Positions 44,846 to 56,419 of a stretch of DNA of 64,000 bases are shown here, piece by piece. The notes beneath the pieces were generated by a model. That model did no database searches, was not told where the DNA came from, and was given only the letters and a program-made list of their open reading frames with translations. The stretch spans positions 310,001 through 374,000 of the forward strand of contig OX596336.1 of the NCBI GenBank assembly GCA_951394405.1. Reading direction: 5' to 3'. Every line of letters starts with the position of its first letter. Positions within the stretch are counted from its first letter, which is position 1. A program made the translations under genes and the position numbers. This DNA is from Coprinellus micaceus (Eukaryota > Basidiomycota > Agaricomycetes > Agaricales > Psathyrellaceae).

Positions 44846-46660
44846 TTAAAATGTGCACTGCCCGGCCTGTGTAATGCCACCGTTACTCGATGCGACCTTG
44901 CCCTTACCCTTGGCCCCATTGTTGCTGGGAAGGATCACCCCGCCGTACTGCTGCTCATACATCTCCAGGTATGACACACCCCCCATTGCCGTCATCCTCC
45001 TGACCTCCTTCCTAAACGCCAGCTCGGTTGCTTTCGTCGGCCGGACCCTCTGCTTATTCCGCATCGCACGCCACTGTTTGAACGCCCGTGCCTTGCTCAG
45101 GAACTCGATTTCAGAGGTCATGGCGGATTCAGGGGGCACCAAGAGTTCACGAACAGACCGATTCCAATCGCTCATGAACTCCACACTATCGGAACCCGAT
45201 ATTCTTCTGTACTCCTCGAGCATCCCGTCAATAACATCCTCGATCCCATTCAATTCCTGTTCGCTGATCCGTGACACCGGGGCTTGAGCTATAGTAGTTG
45301 GACGGATGGGTCCCTTCTTCGACTTTCCCTTGGGTTTTGATTGGGGCGTTGAGCTCGCTGCCTCTTGGCGGCTCCCCTCACTCGGCTGAGTATCGTTGTG
45401 GTCGTTGGGCGAGCGCACTGTCCCAGTGGAAGCAGAGATTTGGGTCACCGCCTCACCGAGTCCCTGCTCGGCGGGATGGATACTCAAGCTTCCGGGCTGG
45501 GCTGTGCGGCTGACCAATGCTTCAGGTGCAGGAGGTGTAGTCGCCTGCCATCGAAGTATGGTTTAAATACAAAATCTGTATCGTGCAAAGAGCAAATAAA
45601 GACTCACCAAAGGAACTACAGCCGTCCCTTTCATTTTCTTGGATGGTGGCTCGACCGCCCCACCCACTGCAGCCACCTTCCGTTTCCCAAGAGATTTCAC
45701 GACGGGTTGAGACAGAGCTGTCGCCTGCTCATTTATCAGTTGAAGTAGGACTGGGATGTATGATCCTTACATAGGGCTGTGGGACGGTTTTGGTATCGTC
45801 ACTGTTCTTTGCTGTGCGTGTCCTCAAGGGAAATATGGCTGACGGGGCATCGAGGATCTCGAGCGAAGGAGATTTACCCCTTGCAGACTGAGGGGATCCC
45901 ATTTGCACATCAGAGGCACCAACGGCAGAGGTGTTGCTTGCTAATTCATGGCCCACTGACTGTGAGACCACACGCGCTTCAACTCTCATGGCCGCAGACC
46001 GCTCGGCAAGGGAGGGAGGCTCGAACGGGGAACCCCGTGGCGTCAGTGATTTCTTGGGAATCGAAATGTCCCTCGATTCAACCTTAATGTCCGGTTCGTC
46101 TGAGACATATTCGAGATCAAGCTCGATTGGGTCGGCGAGCGGGGTCCCCTCCCGCTTTGGTGGAGGCAGGGCATTGCGATCCTAAGGCAAAAATGTGATC
46201 AGGGAGATGTAGAGCGGGACACGATATCTTCACGCACCTCTATCTCTGCTATCGTCATAACCTGGTCTTCCACCCTGTGCGCCGCCTCTCGGCCCTTCTC
46301 AAGGTAAACCTTTTCCTGCTCGTATTTGTCAAAATCCGCCCTTGCCTTGTCCCTCTCCGCCCGCAACGCATCGGCTTGCGTCTGGGCGCTTAATTTCTCA
46401 GTTCTCTGCCTATCTGCCTCTTCCTCGGCCCTTCTGAGTCTCTCCTTCGCTCCAGCTTCTTCTTGTTTATACCTCTCGGTCTGCGCCTGGTAAAGTTCAC
46501 ATAACGCCCTCAGTTCCCGTCGGTGGTGCTTGAGCTCGTCGTTATCAGCCCTCAACGCAGCGATCTCGGCCTTCAACTTTGCGATTTCTTCGTCATTTCC
46601 ATGCTGATCGGGAATCTTTGAGCTCTGTGCTTGAAGAGAGTGTGTTTCCCCTTGTATCAT
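44846..46660 (-). CDS. CC21: long coiled-coil nuclear-type protein, paralogue of CC1
   Basis: Four exons, 46660-46238, 46181-45771, 45724-45608 and 45544-44846, encode 549 residues with all phases at zero. Exon 1 is a coiled coil with LKAEIAALRADNDELKHHRRELRAL. Exon 2 matches CC1 in IELDLEYVSDEP and KSPSLEILDAPS. Exon 3 matches in KSLGKRK and PPSKKMKG, a bipartite nuclear-type motif. Exon 4 is a Ser/Pro/Lys-rich linker with KPKGKSKKGP, then a C-terminal region (about 430-520) with IEDVIDGMLEEYRRISG, FMSDWNRSVRELLVPPE and FLSKARAFKQWRAMRNKQRVRP. I do not recognise this region and it differs from that of CC1. It lies on the opposite strand to its neighbours, as CC1 does on the other arm. Confidence 0.82.
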
Positions 46661-46750
46661 AGCACTGGGTGATGTAGGGGTATAGTACGGTGGTGGTGGT
46701 GGTTCGTGGGGGAGTTCCCACAGGAAGCTGGGGCCAAGGTCGGAATCACA

Positions 46751-46760
46751 AACCCTAACC
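46751..46760 (+). promoter_or_regulatory. Telobox-like element upstream of CC21
   Basis: AACCCTAACC, 92 bases before the CC21 start; an element of the same kind precedes its paralogue CC1. Confidence 0.35.
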
Positions 46761-46772
46761 TTGACGCCTAAC

Positions 46773-48543
46773 ACCTAACCCAATGTTTGTTCCTTCCACC
46801 AACCCGTCAACATTTCGAAATCTGCTCGGGGTGTCTTTTTGAAACAATATTAGGGCTACATATACTGCCAAATAGTCTTGACAGGATGGATGGTCACCCA
46901 AAATCTACATGATATGGGCTGGAGTTATTCAGGGACGAGCTGACCTGCCAGGGATGAATGAACACATCGCGCTTGCCTCTTCCGTTGACATTGGACCTGG
47001 AAAGGCTTGATACTTGTCGAATACAGTACTTCAAGGCCCCACTGTATTTGAAGAAGTCCGCGTTCTTATTGACACTGTCGGTGACGAGTCAAACGCACCC
47101 TGTCCGATTCTCTCCGGCCATTTGCAGATCGTCCCTATCCAGATGCTACTTGGACTATGAGTATTCGGATTCACTACCTCCCTCCTCGATCTCACTAATA
47201 GCCGCATTTGCTCCCACCACTCTAGGTTTCTGACTGGTTGAACCACCCACTGGGCTACCCTCTGTTAAGGGAGGAATGGTCATCAGGGGTTCAGTGCATT
47301 TCCAGTTCTTGCTTCCTGCCATTTTTCTTCTGCTGAGCTACGGATTGAGTGTTTGCGACTATTGTACAAGCCCACTACACTTCCCTCCTTGCGGTTCATA
47401 AATCTCGGACCTAGATAATTGAATTGAAGACGTCGGGAATCACTGCGCTTCCTCTGATTTTACCCATGACCTCACATCCACCCTTGCTCTCCGCCTCCCC
47501 TCTACACTCTCGGTCTTGTCATTTGCGATTTCCCGCGACCTCCTCTCCCAGAATTGTTACATCTCCTTCGTACACCCACGCTGAACATCTTCGATGTCGA
47601 GGTCCGAACACTCCATAGTGCCCTGATACGACCTTCTCCTCCAACCTTCATCCACCACGCCGCACGCTCCACCCAGCTGTCTGCACCTCGATGGCTTACC
47701 CGTGGCACAAGTCCGTCCAGGTCGGGATTTCCATTGGTGCCCAACGCCTTGACCAGCAGACAATGGCTGGTGGGCGCGAAGTACCCAACTACCGAACATT
47801 TCCCGATCAGGAAGGAGTCGACGATGGAGCGACATCTCGGATCTGTAGGTTCTGTGTTCCGTTGCTTTGTTCGACGCGTCCCGCGTCTCACGCTAGGGTA
47901 CTGATCGCCCTGGCGAGTGTGCACCCGCGCACTCACATATACCCCCAGTACCTTGGCATTCGGTTCCTCAGTTCGGACTTCCCTTCCCTCCCCTTCCTTC
48001 CCACTCGCTTCTCCCCAGATCTCTGTCCCTTTTCTTATTCTATTCATCTATCAAATACACTCATTCCGCCCTTTTCCATGAGTACAGCGGTTCGGTGAGG
48101 CTTCGAGTCCCCGATACGAACTCAGAGCACACACTACCCCGCGTCTCTACAGCGGCATTCACAACGAAACACTTCAAAATGGCGAGCTATTATCAGCAAA
48201 GCATGAACCAATCATATTACCCTCTTTCTCGAGGATCTCGGGCCTAAATACGCTTCTGAGGACGGGCGCCTAATTTCCCCTTGGTTTGCACGCCACTCTG
48301 ATCCGCAGGTCCTGGCGCCACCCCCTAGCCATCCCCTTAACTTCCGATTTCTTTCCCCCGGCCGTGTCCCCTGGGGTCCACGTTCACTGGGGCGTCCCAC
48401 GGGCCACAGGGACCATTCCAGCCTGACGCCACTTGCCGTAACTTGTTCAGCCTTCGCGGATATAGGGAGCTGCTTCAGTGGGCATCGAAGCGCCTGCGCC
48501 ACACTGTAACCCTCCCTGCTCCCACCAACTAGCCACCATTCCC
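46773..48543. other. Duplicated flank with decayed coding remains, upstream of CC22
   Basis: Parts of about 47040-48290 match about 53250-53740. Shared blocks include TCTCTCCGGCCATTTGCAGA (47110, 53278) and GTTTCTGAC followed by GGTTG (47225, 53380). The GCATTCACAACGAA block near 48155 matches 53606, and TTCTGAGGACGGGCGCCTAA near 48254 matches 53705. The copies contain fragments of an unidentified protein (for example MASGRVAAFTTKGFKTATY at 53584) but no complete gene. A GCGCCC motif in reverse orientation is at 48264-48273. Confidence 0.55.
48264..48273 (-). promoter_or_regulatory. GCGCCC motif upstream of CC22
   Basis: TTAGGCGCCC on the minus strand, 271 bases before the CC22 ATG, inside the duplicated flank. 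Confidence 0.35.
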
Positions 48544-49167
48544 ATGAACGCTCCACCCCCCCGCCCTTCTTTTCGCCAATATAAGGAACTTCAAAGCAAC
48601 TATGAACAGCTGCAAAGGCGCGTCGCCATGTACGAGTTGGAAGTAGCGAGGTTGAAGGAGGAGCTGGAAGCCGCAGGGGGCGAGGCGAAGGAGGCAAACG
48701 AGAACTCCGTCAATTTCTGGGGAGAGAGCAAGACTTTGGCAGCGCAACTGAAAGATAGCCAGCGCAAATGTCAGGTTTCGAACGACCACGCGCTCGAGGT
48801 CATCGTCGAGAACAAGAGTCTAGGGGCGGAGATCGAGAGGCAAGCCGTCGAAATTCAACGGCAAGGCGCAATAATCCAGCAGCAGAGCGCAGAGGTTGAG
48901 CAGAAGGGCGTGGAGCTCCAAAATCTGTGTGCGGAGAACGTGTGGCTACGCGCTCGGCAACGAACCGAGGAAGACGACCGCCTATTTCACAGGCTTGTAG
49001 CGATCTGTAGAAGGTTCACAGCGTACCTTTTATCGAGCCAAGGTATCGAAGTGGGCGGTATCGTTTTCGAGGTGAAGAGCAGGGAGGATGTGGAGCATAT
49101 GGCTGAAGCGCTCGAACATGCACTCGATGATCACGCTATTTCCAACGTGGTGGAGGTTCGGCAATAA
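48544..49167 (+). CDS. CC22: coiled-coil protein with five heptads and SQGI module
   Basis: A single exon of 207 residues beginning MNAPPPRPSFRQYKELQSNYEQLQRRV. It is about 60 percent identical by eye to CC20 over most of its length (VARLKEELEAA, KEANEN-VNFWGE, NLCAENVWLRA). The heptad region has about five units (EIERQAV, EIQRQGA, IIQQQSA, EVEQKGV, ELQNL). The C-terminal module is well kept: LLSSQGIEVGG and EDVEHMAEALEHALDD. A possible further exon after a GTGAGT donor at 49179 would end NAKKARAG near 49342, a basic tail like those of other subtypes. It is not in the reading frame of the main stop, so I did not include it. A TATA-like GGATATAGGG is about 85 bases upstream. Confidence 0.8.
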   Translation: MNAPPPRPSFRQYKELQSNYEQLQRRVAMYELEVARLKEELEAAGGEAKEANENSVNFWGESKTLAAQLKDSQRKCQVSNDHALEVIVENKSLGAEIERQAVEIQRQGAIIQQQSAEVEQKGVELQNLCAENVWLRARQRTEEDDRLFHRLVAICRRFTAYLLSSQGIEVGGIVFEVKSREDVEHMAEALEHALDDHAISNVVEVRQ

Positions 49168-50043
49168 AGAGCTCTTGGTGAGTTTAAGCGCCCGTCTTTT
49201 GAACAGTGCCGCTTCTAACGCGCAATTCCGACCGATGTACTGCCACTCAAACCGTAGTCCTCGTTCAATCAGGATCAAGCAGCAAGGGGCGGCGTCCGAT
49301 GAGGATGGCTACACAAACGCGAAGAAGGCTAGGGCCGGCTAAATCATGTATTTGTACTGGCGATGTGGTTCTCCACTCGCTTTCCCATTCTCGAATCTCA
49401 AAGAGAGTCTATTTCTCATTGGATTTAGAGTGTTCTACGATAGCGGGTTTCACTTCCTCTCGATGTCTAAGGCACGCTTGACGCGTTCGTCATGAAGCTC
49501 TTTGAGTCTTTCGTTCAACGACGCGTGACGTCACGCGAGGGGCGCCGGGCGCAAACCCAGGAGAACTTTGGGAGAACTGGTGTTAGCCTCTTTCAGTCGT
49601 GAGGTTCAGAGAAAGGCCTCGTTAACGTGGCGTGTCCACCAATCCGTTCTATTCTACATATTCACCCAGTGCCTGGACGGGATTGAACGGTACGAACAGA
49701 CACGCCGTTAGCATCGTCTCTCGGGTGCACAGTCCCACTCAGATAAAATTAGTTCGTATCGTCATTTATTGAATGAGCGGCAACAGCCGAAGAGGTTATA
49801 TCTCAAGGACATTCGAAAGATGAAGAAACAGGACGGAGTCGCGGGAACGGCACAGAAGCGTGAGAGAAGGGAGAACGAAGAGACATCCATATGTAAATGA
49901 GTGGAATATGCAGGCCCTAAAGGAGGGTATGTATGAAGGCCCAAGAATGGCTAATGGCAGAGGGATAGCCGTACGACCTCCTTCTCCGACGCCCCCTCGC
50001 CCGCAGCTTCAGAGGGTGCAAGGGGGCGGTGGCTGTCGATGGA
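49168..50043. other. Intergenic region between CC22 and FunK1 gene
   Basis: Contains a consensus GCGCCC motif TTAAGCGCCCG at 49186-49196 and a short open stretch ending GYTNAKKARAG (about 49280-49342). That stretch may be a tail-exon remnant. No complete gene seen. Confidence 0.4.
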
Positions 50044-52137
50044 TTAGTCCCGAGGCGTATGAGTAGCTGGAGTGGGAGCACCGGGGACATTGGCGGGGCC
50101 CGTCCCTTTGATGCCGTCGATCGCTTCGTCGAAAATCCTCAAAACCTTAGAGTAGTGGTCTTCACGATAAGATAGCAGAGGTTCGAGAAGATTCCGGTTC
50201 GCTTTCTCTCTAGCTCCAGACAGGATACCAGTCTTCCTGCTCATCAAATGAGTTATAAAGTGGTGGAAATCCTTGAACAAGGTGGCACATGCAGGATGCC
50301 ATGTCTCCTGAATCAGGCGGTGCGCATCGAGCGCGATGGAATCGACCCCGTAGAACGCTCGCTTGTTCATGTCGGCCGCCTCTGGGTCGTCGGGTCCCCA
50401 ATCCCGTACGATAGACGAGCCTTCACTTTTTCTTGGCATGAGGCTCCCATCCGGTCGGTATAAGAGGAGGATGTAGGTTAGAACGTAGAGGAAGGACTCT
50501 AGCTCGTCCAGGTAGTCGTGGTCGGGGAAGAAGCCCATTGGGTGGTAACTGTCCAGGACGCGTATTGACTGAAAGAGGCGCGTGCCCTGTAGGTGCGGCA
50601 TGAAAAGTGAGAACGTAGCCCATGGCCGAGAGAACAGAGATACTTACAATTTGGTAGTCCACCTTCACCCTTGGGTTTGCATCCGTGGACCGGAATGCCA
50701 TTTCGAGGTCGATGAGGACGCCTCGATCGCCTTCCGGTGCACCATCCGACCCAAGTAGAATGTTGTTGTGCGAAATGTCTCGGTGGAGGATCTCAATGCC
50801 GTCGCCGAGAAGTCGTTGATGGCCTTTCGAGAGGGGATCAGGATTGGGGACGACATCACATGACAAATGATTGAACTTACCAGCAATGGCGTCGCGTAAG
50901 GCACATATAAGTTGCAGGGTATCTGTGAAGGAAGAGATAGGCCTCCCGTAAGACTTCAAGAAGATTCGCATCGCAACACGGTTGTAGTATTGTCCTGTGG
51001 TCGTCGAGCATCTGAAGTGCTTCGTTTCGCCCCGCCCAGATTCCCAAGAGACCATGTGGACGACGCCGGGGATGTTCTGAGCGTGCTCAAGGAATTCGTA
51101 TTCTGATGGATGGCCCTCTGGTCGCCATGAGTCTTTGACTACAAAGAACTCGGAAGTGTCGGGGTCCTGCACACGCCAGCAAGTCGTCCCCCGGCCGCGG
51201 ATGGAGTCCCTCGGGACTGGTAGTCGCTCCACGACGGGATAAGCCTTGGCCGCCCCATTCGCGTCTGTGGTGGTGAGGGTCGCCATCCCTTTCTGACCAT
51301 CTACGATGGTCCACTGGATGCTGTCGTCAAGGCCGAGCAACCTTTCGTTCATGCTGGCCACGCCCACGATGAGTCGAATAAACGTCGCTGGGTTTTGGTG
51401 AATATCGATGGGGGGTGTCGTCTGAATACCAGCACGATCGAAGTGGACGAGGCGAGCGTGCTTCTCTGTTAGAAGGATGGACCGAACGTACAGCCTGTTA
51501 GGCTGACATTTGAAGATCTCGCTGCATCCATTTGCGTCAGCTTACCGACTGAAGGCGGTATATAGACGCAAACCTACCCAGAATGGAACTCCATTTCCTT
51601 CAAGACCTCCTTGATGTTGCCGACTTGAGATTCGTGCTTGATGGTGAAATATGAGGCGATGTTTATGTACGCAAGGCCAGGACGGGTGATGGTAAAGTCG
51701 TTTCCAGGAACGGGTGTGGGGCTCTCGAACGAGGGGCCGGATGCCCGCACGACGAGATGTGGACAGAAGTCATAGCCGCGCGCATTCTTCGGATGACGAC
51801 TGTTATCTCTAAAAACATTCCTCACGTCTCTATCAACTCCAGGCCGCGTAGGCTTCACGAGTCGCACCAGAACGGTGCGAATGATCCCGAAGGCGCAGGT
51901 AACTAGCTCTTCTGTGAACGACGATTCTTGCGGAAGCGACCATTGCTTGTTCACGAGATCGAAGGTTTTCGTTCGTTCCAAAAACGCGTCCACTAATTTG
52001 TCTTTGACAAGCTTGCGGTATATTTCGTGTCCGTACTCTTCACTGGTCGTCGTGAAGCCGCGATGTCGGCTAGCATCGGCATGACCGTCGTCCTTGCGAG
52101 ATGGCCCCAGCCCTTCGTTAGGAATGGTGTCGTCCAT
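50044..52137 (-). CDS. FunK1-type fungal protein kinase
   Basis: Four exons, 52137-51578, 51521-50881, 50823-50648 and 50586-50044, encode 639 residues with consistent phases. The N-terminal half has the FunK1 signature NRLYVRSILLTEKHARLVHFDRAG. The kinase core has a catalytic loop ILHRDISHNNILL and LIDLEMAF, where DLE stands in place of the usual DFG. GTRLFQSIRVL and DELESFLYVLTYILL follow, both typical of FunK1. The family is expanded in mushroom-forming fungi; substrates are unknown. The protein has no membrane segment or signal peptide. It lies among CC genes but does not share their structure. A GCGCCC motif in reverse orientation is 487 bases upstream. Confidence 0.9.
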
Positions 52138-53714
52138 CGTGTTGTGGGATTAGAGAGTCTAAGGAGGAGCACAAGCCCAAAGCGAACAAGGGAGATGGAG
52201 GTGGTGGTGGTGGTGGTGGTGGTATGAAAGGAACAATGACAGAACAGAACTCGAACGCGGCGACTACGCCGAGTCCGAAATAGGACATGCACGTGATCGC
52301 ATGTATTTGATCGCCGGGAAGGCTGAAAAGCCGGGGTATAGGGTTGCGTATGTAAATCACCTTTTTTTACAAAGTGTAAGTCACACATGTAAATTACAGT
52401 AACTTACTAATTATTTACCGGGGCTCGAAAACGGGGGTGTAACTTAATTGTCACGGGCGAGAGTGCTTGGCGGGACTAGGTCAGTGCCTTGCTGCTGCAA
52501 CCTGATGCTCAGGGTGTGGGCACCTGAAGCAAGCCAACAGCGAATCAGCATCCCAAGGAAGTTGGAGGGATAGCCCTTAGGTGGCTTACATGTTATCTAG
52601 AAAGGCCACTCCCCACCTCGCGATAAGCGCCCAGCCCAGAAGTGACCATCCACCGGCCGCAATGGTTCGCGACCATGCCAAGGTCTGCAGAAGTGGCCGA
52701 GTATAGGTCTCCGAAGGGACTTTCGGAACTTTAGAACACTGTTGAGCGCTACGGTAGGAGAAACAGGTCCCTGAGCGCCCCAAGCCGAGGAACGGCACGT
52801 GAAGAATAAAATACAATTAAATGCCCTGTAACTTACATTAGTTGCCCGGCCGAAAAATCGGCGCCTGTAAGTTACTATTTACATGCCCAGGTGGGAATTA
52901 TACACGCAACCCTACCGGGGTATTCCGGCGAGGAGTCATCCGTTTCTCTTCTCTTCCCCACCTTCTCAAGGTTTCTCAACCATGCTCAGCACGCCTTGTA
53001 TGACTCAATAGAAGGGGGATGTATGTATCCCACTGAAGATCTCAGGAACTTGAGCTGGACACTCTGGCAAATCGACACCACCGACCGTGCCACACGAGCT
53101 TTACACGATATCGGCCGAAGCTGTTCAGGGATGGGCTTACCTTTCCCCAGGAACCCACATAAAGTATTCAACCCTTCCATGGGTGCTGCACTCGGAAGCT
53201 CTTCACAGGTTTCTGAGGCGGGGCTTCAAAATCCCACTGTCCTCGAAGAACGAGCTAAACACAACCTGAACTGCTCTCTCCGGCCATTTGCAGATCGACC
53301 CTGTCTACATAGACGCGACTCAATCTATCCGTCTCCCAGATCTCATGCATAACTGGGTTTCTATCACACGGTACTCTCGGTTTCTGACGGGTTGCATTCC
53401 CCGCTGGGCTAGCTTCGGCGCTTTGGCAATTACTGCTCTCTGCGATTATTTGCATCGGTCGACTATGCTCTCCTTCTTGCAATTCATAAACCGCCCCGCC
53501 CAACTCCCTCCTCTTTCTACTTTTGGCTTCACTATCAGAGACTTCCCTGAATACTCACCCCCAGAACTCCCGCTTCGGACGATAATGGCTTCTGGGCGCG
53601 TCGCTGCATTCACAACGAAGGGTTTCAAAACTGCGACCTATTAGCAGCGAAGCGCGAACCAATCATCTTAAGGCTCTTGCTCGAAGATCTCGACCTACCT
53701 ATCCTTCTGAGGAC
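52138..53714. other. Region between FunK1 and CC23 with microsatellite and duplicated flank
   Basis: Holds a (GGT)n microsatellite at about 52200-52225, a TAAGCGCCCA motif at 52624-52633, and from about 53250 the copy of the duplicated flank seen at 47.0-48.3 kb. Open stretches here (for example 53288-53644) look like remains of an unidentified protein and are not called as a gene. Confidence 0.45.
52624..52633 (+). promoter_or_regulatory. GCGCCC motif upstream of FunK1 gene
   Basis: TAAGCGCCCA, 487 bases before the FunK1 ATG and in the opposite orientation. Confidence 0.3.
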
Positions 53715-53724
53715 GGGCGCCTAA
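53715..53724 (-). promoter_or_regulatory. GCGCCC motif upstream of CC23
   Basis: TTAGGCGCCC on the minus strand, about 95 bases before the CC23 ATG. It is within a block nearly identical to that at 48254-48273. Confidence 0.4.
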
Positions 53725-53815
53725 CTGGCCCCTATGTGTCCGGCAAATCCCGACGCCGCGCCAGCCTCCATCATCCGTCGGACAAGCCTCCCACTGGCAC
53801 TCCCCCTCAGCGTCC

Positions 53816-54984
53816 ATGTCAACCACTACTCCATATGCCCCCCTTAACCCATGTGCATGCCATAGCGCAGCTGAGGCCACCACCCTGAAGAACCGTGTCG
53901 CACAACTGACAGAAGAAATCGACGAACTCAAACGCGACAAGCGGTCGTTCCGCGAAGCCAACGACGACGCCAGGAAGCATCTGGTGAAGATAAGCCATGA
54001 GAATAAAGAGCTTCGCAGGAGGCTTCAAGTTGAGAACGAAGAGAGGAAAAGGGGATTGGGCGAGGTCGAGAAACCAGTGGTACGTCAAGTCGATTGTTCG
54101 TCTGTGCCTTCTCGAATTCGCCGACCCACGCGTCCTCCAGATTTGTGTTGCTGTATCTGGGTCCCGCCAAGAGGGAAGGGTGAATACAGACCCTCCGCTT
54201 ATGTCACCGCTCGAAGGGTCTTCGATTAGCTACCCATCTCCAGCAGAATCTGATCGTGCGCTCGGGGGTGAAGGAGAACGAGAACGAAAGGCTGACCAGC
54301 GAGGCGAAGCTCACGCAAAAGCGTTGGGGAAGAGGCAATTGGCCGAAGAAACCGAGCCCTTCCCAAGCAAGAAGGCAAATACACAGGCTTTCGAGACCCA
54401 CATTCCTCCTTCGCCCTTACACATCTCGCCGAATTCTGTGACGAATTTCACGACAGAATCTCCCTCGCTGGACCAATCTATGCGGAGTGGAGCGGTGTTG
54501 TCCGACAATGTTTCGGACCCTCGTCTTAGGGAAAAGGGGAAGCACGGGTCCCGAGGCCCTTTCGAAGGGCGTCCCGGTGCATCCTCCTCGGCTGCAACGG
54601 CTCGAGCGGTGATGCCCACTCCGACACCCCCATCCCATTCAGCCGCCGGAGAGCTTCCAATTCAGAACGACCGGAACATTCAAATGCGAACCCTCGATCT
54701 GGCACAACACACGGGAGCCAAGAGGGTCTCTGAAATGATTGCGATTGGAAGTCACTTCATCGGACTATGCGCCACGGTCGATCCTTTGGTACGTATTCTC
54801 ATGGTGATTGGTCGAACAATACTGATAGTGTGGTCAGATACCAGAGAGAGACGAGGGTAATCGTACAGCGTACCACGTCGAGCTTCCACCTACGCCGCTG
54901 GTACCACAGCAATCGCCGCCAAAGAAAGGAATAATGTCTTCGCCGATGCGCCATGGTACTCCGACTCCAATGGCGAGGTCCTAG
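53816..54984 (+). CDS. CC23: DKRSFR-type coiled-coil protein with basic module
   Basis: Three exons, 53816-54079, 54141-54788 and 54838-54984, encode 352 residues. Exon 1 is a coiled coil with LKNRVAQLTEEIDELKRDKRSFREANDDARKHL, the signature of a distinct subtype shared with CC24 and CC26. Exon 2 holds AKALGKRQ-x11-SKKANTQ, related to the LGKRK module of CC1 and CC21. A Ser/Pro-rich region follows, then a segment AKRVSEMIAIGSHFIGLCATVDPL that I do not recognise. Exon 3 is Pro-rich (LPPTPLVPQQSPPKKG). Both introns keep the frame. The combination suggests a nuclear coiled-coil protein. Confidence 0.78.
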
Positions 54985-56419
54985 GGAAGGCTCTTTCGTC
55001 AATATTATCCCTATTCTCTTGGCGGCTCAATTCCCTGTACCCTCTATTTCTGACGATACCGTCCCCGACTCCACGAAGTGAGAGGAGGGTTCTGTACCCA
55101 GAAAACGGACCTCTGCTCTGTAGCAGAGAGGAAAATGTGAGAATAACCTACTGGAACGGGCAAGCATCGAACGCAGAGCCACAATTTGGGAGTACTTAGC
55201 TCCTTCGCCACTCCCACCATGACGACGTCAACTCCACTTGCCCCAGCTGGCCTCACACTAGTACTGTGTTCTCTCTACATAGTACATGTTTCTCTCATCT
55301 TCGTCGCCACTGGCCGTGATGGTTCCTCGAAAACTCGCCTCTCGATGTCCTCGCGCTCTTGATATCAATGGCGCATTGGCAGCCCTCCTTCTGACGAACC
55401 ATACTCACCTGCGGCGACCCCTCTATATGTTACAACCTCCTTGACTGCCTGCTCTGAAATGCTTGATGACCCAGGTACCGCTTTGGCTGGCTTGTCGTCT
55501 CTCTTCAATCCCACATCGTTATGTGTCTGCTGTCCAGAGCCCGGGCTTGGGGGTTTACCTTGGCACGCTGTATTGAAAATCATCTCCTGCGCGAATATTC
55601 ACTAGCGAGCCTCACGGGTGAGTGGTGCTCCCACAACTCTCATTTGCGCACTCTTATCACTCATTTCAAGGTTCCTCAACTCGTTCCTGCCTCGAAATTT
55701 CTAAGCGTCCTGCTATTCCTTCCACTATGGCTCGGTTATCGTTAAAGGTATAATAGCACATGGATTAGAGGCTTCCTGCGATGGCCGGACCCCCTGTATA
55801 TCATAATGCACTACACCTCTCAGTATATATCGCCTTTCCGCGGCCGAGTTGTGTTCGCAACCCCAAACCAGGCTGTGAATCGAACCCCAAGGAGTGATAC
55901 CTTCCGCTTGAGCCTCCCCTATTTACCTACCTACCTACCATTGCAAGGAGTCGGGGACTGGCGCTGCTCACGCGCCGCTACGATGCACCTTAACGATGCA
56001 GAAAGAATGGCTTTTCCGAACACTGGGGAGCTGACTGGAGGAAGGGGTTGTGTCAAGGGACGTCTAGATGAATCAATTCTTGGAATACTGTCATTTCTAT
56101 ACCTACTACTTTTTATTATTAGGGTGAATTAAACTAGAGGGATACTCAACCCTGCATCAGCTCCGAGATAAATGCCAGTTCGTCCATCATCGGCTATGGG
56201 GGTCGTGAGCGGACACGGCCCTTGATCAGTCCAAGTTCGATCCTCCGTGCCGTGATCTCCTTGACAAGTGGGCTAACTCCGTTCTTGTGAGCAGGGTACG
56301 TCGTGCAGAAATCTGTTTCATTTCCTTCGCATCCACCTATCTCCCTGAAAGTTCATTAGACCTACTGTCCAAGGCTTTTGAGGCAACACTTACTTGCTCC
56401 CCAAGAACCATGCCTCTGG
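54985..56419. other. Intergenic region between CC23 and CC24
   Basis: About 1.4 kb without a supported gene, repeat or promoter motif. Confidence 0.4.

Noticed and set aside
49206..49342. A second coding exon of CC22 ending NAKKARAG
   Set aside because: Its frame does not join the CC22 frame before the TAA, so it is kept only as a possible remnant.
52891..53644. Two open frames (52891-53352 and 53288-53644) as genes
   Set aside because: They look like remains of an unidentified protein inside the duplicated flank, with breaks and no start or splice signals that would unite them.
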